DNA from: Marinospirillum sp.
GTDB taxonomy: Bacteria > Pseudomonadota > Gammaproteobacteria > Pseudomonadales > Halomonadaceae
Reading direction: 5' to 3'
Assembly: GCA_007116865.1 (NCBI GenBank)
Contig: SKHR01000135.1
Location: 1 to 14,711 of the forward strand
Length of the DNA: 14,711 nucleotides
The notes beneath the pieces were generated by a model that saw only the letters and a list, made by a program, of their open reading frames with translations, searched no databases and was not told where the DNA came from. Both the position numbers and the translations under genes were made by a program. This document shows positions 9,518 to 14,711 of this stretch, one piece after another. How positions within the stretch are numbered: the stretch's first letter is position 1; each line of letters begins with the position of its first letter.

Positions 9518-11902
9518 CTACGATTCAGTCTCCTTTGGTTGCAATGCGATTTCTGCGACTTGATTAAAGTGGGTGGCGAAGTGGACTTGCAACCCTTGTT
9601 TGAGGTGATCGGGCAGGTCATCAAAATCACGCCGATTCGCTTGTGGCAGGATCAACTGGAAAATGCCTGAGCGTCGGGCAGCAATGACTTTTTCACGGAT
9701 TCCACCCACGGCGAGCACCTGTCCGGTCAGGCTGAGTTCGCCGGTCATGGCGACTTTTTGTGGTTTGCGCCCCAGGGCCAGCGAAAGCAGTGCACAGGCC
9801 ATGGTGATGCCAGCAGACGGGCCGTCTTTGGGGGTGGCCCCCTCGGGCACATGCAGGTGGATGAAACTTTCATTGAACTGGTCGGCCGCTGCACCATAGT
9901 CACTCAGATGACTCATGACATAGCTATAGGCGATTTCTGCTGATTCTTTCATCACATCGCCGAGCTGGCCGGTGAGTTTCAGGCCACGGCTGAGCCCGTG
10001 TACTTGAGAGGCCTCAATCGACAGGGTCGCCCCGCCTAGCGCCGTCCAGGCCAGGCCATTGACGACACCCACTCCCTGCATGAGCTGGTCGTCTTTAAAC
10101 AGTGGAGCACCCAAAAAAGCCTGTAGATTTTTGACCCCGACACGCACGGCAGTTGTTTGTGGATCTTCAAGCAGTTGCACACTGGCTTTGCGTAGAATCC
10201 GGTGCAGGCACTTCTCCAGTTTGCGAACCCCGGATTCACGGGCGTAACCTTCGATGATTTGGCGCAAGGCAGCAGGGGTGATGTCGACCTGTTTTTTCTT
10301 TAAGCCTGCACGTTTAAGCAGCCTGGGCCAGAGATGATGGCGTGCAATGGCCAGTTTTTCATTGGTGATATAACCCGACAGGCGCAGGATTTCCATACGA
10401 TCCAGCAAAGGCCCCGGCAGGGTGTCAAGCTGGTTGGCTGTACATAAAAACAACACCTGAGAAAGATCGACCCGTACGTCCAGATAGTGATCAAGGAAGT
10501 TCACATTCTGTTCTGGATCAAGCACTTCCAATAGCGCTGAGGCCGGGTCGCCCTGATAACTGCGGCCCATCTTGTCGATCTCATCCAGCAGGATCACCGG
10601 GTTTTGGGTTTCGGTTTCTTTGAGCGCCTGAATCAGCTTGCCAGGCAACGCACCTATGTAAGTGCGCCGATGGCCTTTGATTTCTGCTTCATCGCGCATG
10701 CCACCGACGGAGAAACGGTAAAACTGCCGCCCCAGGGCCTCGGCAATGGAACGTCCAATCGAGGTTTTACCAACCCCCGGCGGCCCAACGAGCAGGATGA
10801 TGGAGCCGCCAACACCGCCTTTGAACTGTCCCTCGGCGAGAAATTCGATGATGCGCTCTTTGACATCCTCCAGACCGTCATGGTCTCGATCCAGAATATG
10901 CCTTGCCTGCTTGAGGTCCAGCTGATCGTCGCTGGTGATGCCCCAGGGCAGGCAGGACAGCCAGTCCAGATAGTTGCGTGTGACGGCGTATTCAGGTGAG
11001 CCAGATTCCAGCATGGAAAACTTGTTCAGCTCTTCGTCAAAACGTTTTTGCACCGGGGCAGGCAGGGTTTTTCCTTCCAGACGGGCACGAAACTCATCGG
11101 CCTCAGCGGTTTTGTCATCCTTGCTGATGCCCAGCTCACGTTGAATGACTTTTAGCTGTTCGCGCAAAAAGAAATCACGCTGGCGCTGCTGAATTTTTTC
11201 GTTCACCTCATCACTGATCTGGCCTTGCAGTCGGGCAACTTCGACTTCTTTGCGCAGCAGGGGCAGTACCTTTTGCATACGCGGCAGCAGGGGCAGAGTA
11301 TTCAGGCAGGCTTGTAGTTCATCACCAGGCGCAGAGGTAATGGCGGCGGCAAAGTCGGCCAGCGGCCCAGGATCATTGGGGTTAAAGCGATTCAGATAGT
11401 GTTTTAGTTCCTCTCCATAGAGGGGGTTGAGGGGGAGTAGTTCTTTGATGCCATTGATCAGAGCAAGCCCGTAAGCGCGGGCTTCATCCGAGTCATCCTG
11501 GGCATCTTTGGGATAGCTGACTTCGGCCAGAAAAGGCGATTTTTTGCTGACCCAGCCTTGAATGGCAAAACGCTTGAGGCCCTGGGCGATGAATTGCAGG
11601 CGGTTATCCTCAGCAATGACCTTGTGCACTCGAACCACGGTGCCAATTTTGGGCAGGTTTTCTGGGTCCAGGCTGGCCATTTCACCCTCACCCACATAAA
11701 TCAAACCCACCGACTGGTGGGGGGTGTCCAGCACGCGTTCCAGGGTTTTTTCCCAGCGTTTGCGTGGCAGAACCAAGGGCTGAATCTGGGCCGGAAAAAA
11801 AGGCCGACTGTGCACGGGCAGAAGATAAAGCCGATCTGGCAGTAAGTCCGCGGATAAAACCAGTTCACCTGAGCGGCTATTGGTGTTTTCTCTCTCACTC
11901 AT
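9518..11902 (-). CDS. lon: ATP-dependent protease Lon (LonA type, probably the second paralogue)
   Basis: This is a 794-residue LonA protease (E. coli Lon has 784). An N-terminal substrate-binding domain (about 20-220, LYLLPVHSRPFFPAQIQPLV) and a helical region with QRDFFLREQLKVIQRELG lead into the AAA+ module, with Walker A GPPGVGKT (K379), pore loop GGMRDEAEIKGHRRTYIG and Walker B VILLDEID. The protease domain has the catalytic dyad S696 (PKDGPSAG) and K738 (GGIREK). It unfolds and degrades damaged and regulatory proteins in the cytoplasm. CTANQLDTLPGPLLDRME and the altered N-terminus resemble the second Lon of pseudomonads (AsrA type) more than housekeeping Lon; that is memory-based. The ATG at 11902 (MSERENTN) is preferred, with GAAGGAAA upstream. 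A TTG at 11995 would extend the frame through the candidate promoter. It lies 99 bases after cysQ. Confidence 0.93.
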   Translation of the reverse strand: MSERENTNSRSGELVLSADLLPDRLYLLPVHSRPFFPAQIQPLVLPRKRWEKTLERVLDTPHQSVGLIYVGEGEMASLDPENLPKIGTVVRVHKVIAEDNRLQFIAQGLKRFAIQGWVSKKSPFLAEVSYPKDAQDDSDEARAYGLALINGIKELLPLNPLYGEELKHYLNRFNPNDPGPLADFAAAITSAPGDELQACLNTLPLLPRMQKVLPLLRKEVEVARLQGQISDEVNEKIQQRQRDFFLREQLKVIQRELGISKDDKTAEADEFRARLEGKTLPAPVQKRFDEELNKFSMLESGSPEYAVTRNYLDWLSCLPWGITSDDQLDLKQARHILDRDHDGLEDVKERIIEFLAEGQFKGGVGGSIILLVGPPGVGKTSIGRSIAEALGRQFYRFSVGGMRDEAEIKGHRRTYIGALPGKLIQALKETETQNPVILLDEIDKMGRSYQGDPASALLEVLDPEQNVNFLDHYLDVRVDLSQVLFLCTANQLDTLPGPLLDRMEILRLSGYITNEKLAIARHHLWPRLLKRAGLKKKQVDITPAALRQIIEGYARESGVRKLEKCLHRILRKASVQLLEDPQTTAVRVGVKNLQAFLGAPLFKDDQLMQGVGVVNGLAWTALGGATLSIEASQVHGLSRGLKLTGQLGDVMKESAEIAYSYVMSHLSDYGAAADQFNESFIHLHVPEGATPKDGPSAGITMACALLSLALGRKPQKVAMTGELSLTGQVLAVGGIREKVIAARRSGIFQLILPQANRRDFDDLPDHLKQGLQVHFATHFNQVAEIALQPKETES

Positions 11903-11969
11903 GATTCTGGGGTTTCCTTCATTCAACAGGCGATGGCGGGGTAAATAACCATCCGATTGATGACTATTG

Positions 11970-11996
11970 ATGAGGTTGATGCCGGCTTTTTTCAAG
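11970..11996 (-). promoter_or_regulatory. Sigma-32 (RpoH)-like heat-shock promoter before lon
   Basis: On the minus strand CTTGAA (11991-11996), continuing as CTTGAAA, is followed after 15 bases by CCTCAT (11970-11975). The RpoH consensus is CTTGAAA, 11-16 bases, CCCCAT with a following A/T-rich end. This is a full match at -35 and five of six at -10. It starts 5 bases after the cysQ stop codon and would give a leader of about 55-60 bases before the lon ATG. Lon proteases are classic heat-shock genes, which fits. No mapped start site is available. Confidence 0.6.
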
Positions 11997-12001
11997 CAGG
12001 A

Positions 12002-12841
12002 TTAGAGAGGGGGTGTCTCAATCCAGTCAAACCAAGGCTGAGTCGGGTCCGCAATCGCGATGAAGGAGGGGTTGATCCAGTCCGTTTTTTGGTTGTATCT
12101 CAGGGGCTCGCCTTGCAGATTGAGCAGTTGTCCGCCAGCGCCTTCGAGCAGTGCCTGACCGGCGGCGGTATCCCACTCTCCAGTGGGTGACAAACGCGGG
12201 TAAAGATCGGCCTGACCTTCGACCAGTGCAAAAAACTTGAGCGCACTGCCGCGCATTTGCTGCTCTAAAGTGAAGCCTTGATTGCGCAGTTGGTCCAGCA
12301 GCGGACTCAAGGCATCCAGGCCGTGACGCTGGCTGGTCATGACCGTCAGTGTGTGGGCGCTGATGCGGCGACAATTCAGGCGGCTGGGTGCCTGGCTGGG
12401 GGTTTCCCGATAGCTGCCGATCTCGGCGCCCCCATAGTAGCTGGTCTGGCTGATGGGGTGATGAATAAAGCCGAACACCGGCTGCCCCCGCCGAATCAGT
12501 GCCAGATTGATGGTGAACTGACCGTTGCGCTGGAGAAATTCGCGGGTGCCATCCAGGGGGTCGAGCAGCCAGAGTGTGTGCCAATGCTGATGGCCGACCA
12601 GCGTTTCCGGGTTGGATTCTTCGGAGAGGATCGGGATGTCGGGTGTGTTGTGCTGCAACCAGGCGCAGATCATGCGGTGAGCGGTGAGATCAGCCAGCGT
12701 GACCGGAGAATCGTCCTGTTTTTGCTGGGTTTCCCAGTGCTGGGGCTGGTTGTAGATCGCCAGGATCGCCGCCGAGACCTCCAGGCACAGGCTGCGTAGT
12801 TGAGCAGCCAGTTGATGGGGCGTATCAATCAAGGTTGGCAT
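12002..12841 (-). CDS. cysQ: 3'(2'),5'-bisphosphate nucleotidase CysQ
   Basis: This is an inositol-monophosphatase-fold protein of 279 residues. The metal-binding motifs of the lithium-sensitive phosphatases are all present: DDSPVT (about 43-48), LSEES (about 72-76), DPLDGTREF (94-102) and GEWDTAAG (about 221-228). CysQ removes a phosphate from 3'-phosphoadenosine 5'-phosphate, a toxic by-product of sulfate assimilation and of carrier-protein modification, giving AMP. The start at 12841 (MPTLIDTP) overlaps the nudE end by 17 bases. An ATG at 12856 (MTGKIMPT) would lengthen the protein by five residues, and neither has a clear ribosome site, so translation is probably coupled to nudE. The same cysQ-nudE pairing is known in pseudomonads. 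YrbA- or SuhB-type inositol phosphatases are less likely given the CysQ-like motif context and neighbours. Confidence 0.93.
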   Translation of the reverse strand: MPTLIDTPHQLAAQLRSLCLEVSAAILAIYNQPQHWETQQKQDDSPVTLADLTAHRMICAWLQHNTPDIPILSEESNPETLVGHQHWHTLWLLDPLDGTREFLQRNGQFTINLALIRRGQPVFGFIHHPISQTSYYGGAEIGSYRETPSQAPSRLNCRRISAHTLTVMTSQRHGLDALSPLLDQLRNQGFTLEQQMRGSALKFFALVEGQADLYPRLSPTGEWDTAAGQALLEGAGGQLLNLQGEPLRYNQKTDWINPSFIAIADPTQPWFDWIETPPL

Positions 12842-13400
12842 GATCTTGCCAGTCATTTTCTTGAGTCAGGCGCTCACGGGCAATATAGAGTGCAGCAATG
12901 GAGCGGCCTTCATGAAAATCATCCAGCTTGAGCAGTGACTGAATCTGATGGATCGAGTGAAACTCCACCTCTAAGGGTTCTGGCTCATCCCCTTCCAGGG
13001 TTTGGGGATAGAGGTCACGAGCCAGGATCACCTGCATCAAATGCCCCATGTAATTGGGCGCCAGAGAGAGGCTGATCAAGGGCTCCAGCTGGCGTGCACC
13101 ATAGCCGGTTTCTTCCATGAGTTCGCGGTTGGCTGCCGCCAGCAGGTCTTCACCCGGTTCCAGCAGGCCTTTGGGCAGACTGAGACAATAGTCGTTGAAT
13201 CCCCCCGCATACTCACGCACCAGAATGACTTCATCCTGATCATTGATTGCCACCACCATCACCGCACCAGGCCCTCGGCTGACCAGGCGCTCATAGGTGC
13301 GTTTTGCACCGTTACTAAATTCAAGGTCGAGCGACTCCACCTTGAATAAACGGCTTTGCGCCACAACTTTGCGCTCGATGATTTTGGGGTGGCGTGGCAT
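12825..13400 (-). CDS. nudE: Nudix hydrolase NudE (ADP-sugar / ADP-compound pyrophosphatase)
   Basis: This 191-residue protein carries a perfect Nudix box at about 78-100: G-x5-E-x7-REL-x-EE-x-GY (GLLEPGED, then RELMEETGYG). The N-terminal part (KVVAQSRLFKVESLDLEF), VREYAGGFNDYCLSLPKGLL and SLAPNYMGHLMQVILARDL are the NudE/YrfE subgroup pattern. E. coli NudE hydrolyses diadenosine polyphosphates, ADP-ribose and NADH, releasing AMP. A GAGG ribosome site lies 7 bases before the ATG, and a promoter candidate with an extended -10 lies upstream. It is the first gene of the minus-strand group nudE-cysQ-(lon) and diverges from the yrfG homologue, which in E. coli is also close to nudE. Confidence 0.93.
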   Translation of the reverse strand: MPRHPKIIERKVVAQSRLFKVESLDLEFSNGAKRTYERLVSRGPGAVMVVAINDQDEVILVREYAGGFNDYCLSLPKGLLEPGEDLLAAANRELMEETGYGARQLEPLISLSLAPNYMGHLMQVILARDLYPQTLEGDEPEPLEVEFHSIHQIQSLLKLDDFHEGRSIAALYIARERLTQENDWQDHANLD

Positions 13401-13436
13401 AACGGCCTCAGACAGTTTGGCGGGTGGAGAGCTTCA

Positions 13437-13465
13437 TTAATAGCAAAAAAAGGGGGTTCCTCCAA
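13437..13465 (-). promoter_or_regulatory. Candidate promoter for nudE-cysQ with homopolymer spacer
   Basis: On the minus strand TTGGAG (13460-13465) is followed after exactly 17 bases by TATTAA (13437-13442), with TGC directly before it, an extended -10. The spacer contains five C and seven T in a row, homopolymer runs that could change length by slippage and so change promoter spacing. The -35 match is weak (three of six); the -10 with its extension is good. The start would lie about 30 bases before the nudE ATG. Confidence 0.45.
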
Positions 13466-13509
13466 GTGAAAGCGGTCATCTATTTGGCTTTTGTGGCCGG
13501 TGTCTGGTG

Positions 13510-13515
13510 TATAAT
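13510..13515 (+). promoter_or_regulatory. Consensus -10 element (TATAAT) for the yrfG-hslR-hslO group
   Basis: A perfect TATAAT lies 48 bases before the GTG start of the HAD gene, in the divergent region shared with nudE. At 16-18 bases upstream only poor -35 sequences occur (CTTTTG at 16); TTGGCT lies 20 bases away. The expected start near 13522 gives a leader of about 40 bases. The group therefore probably has a vegetative promoter; activation by a regulator is possible given the weak -35. Confidence 0.45.
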
Positions 13516-13563
13516 AGGTGTTAAGCTTGAAACCCACCCCCTGCAAGAATCAATGAGTGGCCT

Positions 13564-14229
13564 GTGATCGATTGGAACCAAGTTGAAACCCTGCTGCTGG
13601 ATATGGATGGCACCCTGCTGGATCTGCACTTTGACAGCCACTTCTGGCTGGAGCACTTGCCGCGCCGTTATGCTGAGCTGCACAAGCTGGATTTGCAAAG
13701 CATCCGTGATCCGCTGATCCAATCCATCATGGCTGAGCAAGGGCAGCTGAGCTGGTACAGTCTGGATTATTGGAGTGAGCGCCTGCAGGTCGATATTGTG
13801 GCGTTGAAAAAAGAGATCCAGCATCTGATCGGCTTTCGGGTGGATGCGCTGGATTTTTTGCAGTGGGTGAAAAACGCACACCCACGAGTGATTCTTGCCA
13901 CCAATGCAGATCGAAAAAGTCTGGCGCTCAAGCTTGAGCTGACCGGCCTGGATGAGTATCTGGACGCGATTGTCAGTTCTGCCGACATCGGGATTCCCAA
14001 AGAAGAACAGGGGTATTGGCAGGCATTACAGACCCTTGAACCTTTCAATCCCGCCACCACCTTGTTGATTGATGATAACGAAACCGTGCTGGACAGCGCC
14101 CGGCGTTATGGCATTGCACAGTTGATCACCATCACTCAGCCGGACAGTCAAAGCCCTCAGCGGCAGTTGACCCAGTATCCTGCGGTGACCCGCTTTGCTG
14201 AGCTTCAGCCAGTGACCAAAGAGGGTTGA
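13564..14229 (+). CDS. yrfG: HAD-superfamily hydrolase, YrfG-like GMP/IMP nucleotidase
   Basis: This 221-residue HAD phosphatase has all four motifs: nucleophile and acid in LLDMDGTLLD (D13, D15), motif II threonine in LATNAD (T113), motif III lysine in GIPKEEQGYW (K146) and motif IV LLIDDNET (D170, D171). The N-terminus WNQVETLLLDMDGTLLDLHFDSHFW closely resembles E. coli YrfG, which dephosphorylates GMP and IMP. The start codon is GTG; no in-frame ATG precedes it. A four-codon mini-ORF ATG AGT GGC CTG TGA (13553-13567) ends on this start, and its GAGTGG may also act as a weak ribosome site. The stop is 4 bases before hslR, as part of the yrfG-hslR-hslO group known from E. coli. Substrate assignment rests on similarity and context. 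Confidence 0.9.
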   Translation: MIDWNQVETLLLDMDGTLLDLHFDSHFWLEHLPRRYAELHKLDLQSIRDPLIQSIMAEQGQLSWYSLDYWSERLQVDIVALKKEIQHLIGFRVDALDFLQWVKNAHPRVILATNADRKSLALKLELTGLDEYLDAIVSSADIGIPKEEQGYWQALQTLEPFNPATTLLIDDNETVLDSARRYGIAQLITITQPDSQSPQRQLTQYPAVTRFAELQPVTKEG

Positions 14230-14233
14230 TGAC

Positions 14234-14638
14234 ATGACGAGCAGTGAAACAGCCCCTGGGGTGCGTCTGGATAAATGGTTATGGGCCGCGCGATTCTTTA
14301 AAACCCGCAGCCTGGCCAAGCAAGCCATCGAACAAGGAAAAATTCGTTATCAGGGGCAGCGCCCCAAAGTCAGCCGCATGGTTGAGATCGATGCCTTGAT
14401 TGAAGTGCGTCGAGGGCTGGAGTGCATGACCCTTCAGGTGCTGGCCTTGTCCGAGAAACGTGGCCCCGCATCGGTCGCACAAGGCCTTTATCAGGAAACT
14501 CAGGCCAGCCGTGAACTGCGTGAGCAGCAAGCGGAACAAAGACGCCAGTTGGGCAGCCTGGTTCAGGCACCAGAGCAGCGCCCGGATAAAAAATCACGTC
14601 GCCAAATTCATCGTTTTAAACGTCAGGATCTTTCATGA
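14234..14638 (+). CDS. hslR: Ribosome-associated heat shock protein Hsp15 (HslR)
   Basis: This is a 134-residue protein with an S4 RNA-binding domain at about 10-70 (VRLDKWLWAARFFKTRSLAK, QAIEQGKIRYQGQRPKVS) and a strongly basic C-terminal tail (KKSRRQIHRFKRQ). E. coli Hsp15 (133 residues) binds free 50S subunits carrying a nascent chain with tRNA after translation has failed, and helps recycle them. A GAGGG ribosome site within the last codons of the preceding gene sits 8 bases before the ATG, so the two are translated together. The stop overlaps the hslO start in an ATGA arrangement. The length and both ends match the family. Confidence 0.95.
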   Translation: MTSSETAPGVRLDKWLWAARFFKTRSLAKQAIEQGKIRYQGQRPKVSRMVEIDALIEVRRGLECMTLQVLALSEKRGPASVAQGLYQETQASRELREQQAEQRRQLGSLVQAPEQRPDKKSRRQIHRFKRQDLS

Positions 14639-14711
14639 GTCAGTCATCCGATCAGTTACAGCGTTTTTTGTTTGATGCCACCCCCGTGCGTGGTGAGTGG
14701 GTTCATCTTGA
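14635..14711 (+). CDS. hslO: 33 kDa redox-regulated chaperonin Hsp33 (HslO), 5' end only
   Basis: The window ends after 25 complete codons. The visible start MSQSSDQLQRFLFDATPVRG resembles the N-terminus of Hsp33 (DQLHRYLFENFAVRGELV in E. coli), and its place directly after hslR with a 4-base ATGA overlap fits the conserved order. An AGGA sits 6 bases before the ATG. Hsp33 is a holdase switched on when oxidation releases zinc from a C-terminal cysteine cluster; that part is outside the window. The call rests on a short stretch plus context. Confidence 0.85.
   Translation, partial: MSQSSDQLQRFLFDATPVRGEWVHL

Noticed and set aside
11903..11995. Longer lon starting at TTG 11995
   Set aside because: The extension has no Lon similarity, uses a rare start, overlaps the heat-shock-like promoter, and the ATG at 11902 has a purine-rich site.
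12027..12584. Second minus-strand frame of 185 codons inside cysQ
   Set aside because: Rich in Arg, Pro and Gln as typical of out-of-frame translation; cysQ covers the region with all catalytic motifs.
13526..13532. CTTGAAA before yrfG-hslR-hslO, a possible heat-shock -35
   Set aside because: No CCCCAT-like element lies 11-17 bases downstream, and a perfect TATAAT lies just upstream instead.

Overview
The window is a piece of a gammaproteobacterial chromosome with about 55% G+C by eye. The clues are a complete Smc (enterobacteria use MukBEF instead), the gene order smc-zipA-ligA known from pseudomonads and their relatives, ZipA itself (a gammaproteobacterial division protein), and the neighbourhoods cysQ-nudE-yrfG and yrfG-hslR-hslO. 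An Oceanospirillales or Pseudomonadales type organism is a reasonable inference, but a genus cannot be named from the sequence alone. Coding density is very high. There are no RNA genes, insertion sequences, CRISPR arrays or phage genes, and no gene-free stretch longer than about 165 bases.

Layout. (1) 1-7328, plus strand: the 3' end of ccmI (cytochrome c maturation), then smc (chromosome organisation), zipA (FtsZ anchoring) and ligA (NAD+ DNA ligase), all closely spaced. A likely extra promoter precedes zipA. (2) 7319-9360, minus strand: aer, an FAD-PAS energy-taxis receptor, and downstream of it an unrecognised 110-residue coiled-coil protein whose end overlaps the end of ligA by 10 bases. 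The gap between them holds a candidate promoter and a strong nested inverted repeat. (3) 9518-13400, minus strand: nudE, cysQ and a LonA-type protease. nudE and cysQ overlap; lon follows 99 bases after cysQ with a good sigma-32-like promoter in the gap. (4) 13564-14711, plus strand: a yrfG-like HAD nucleotidase, hslR (Hsp15) and the first 25 codons of hslO (Hsp33), in the order known from E. coli, with start/stop overlaps. nudE and yrfG diverge from a 163-base region carrying back-to-back promoter candidates.

The genes fall into two themes. One is chromosome structure, division and replication (smc, zipA, ligA). The other is stress response and nucleotide housekeeping: Lon for damaged proteins, Hsp15 for stalled 50S subunits, Hsp33 as redox-activated holdase, and CysQ, NudE and YrfG for clearing adenosine and purine nucleotide by-products.

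I found no convincing undescribed multi-gene system. The most checkable observations are the heat-shock promoter before lon, the small conserved-looking protein with its structured upstream region, the homopolymer-rich spacer of the nudE promoter, and a four-codon mini-ORF that ends on the yrfG start codon.
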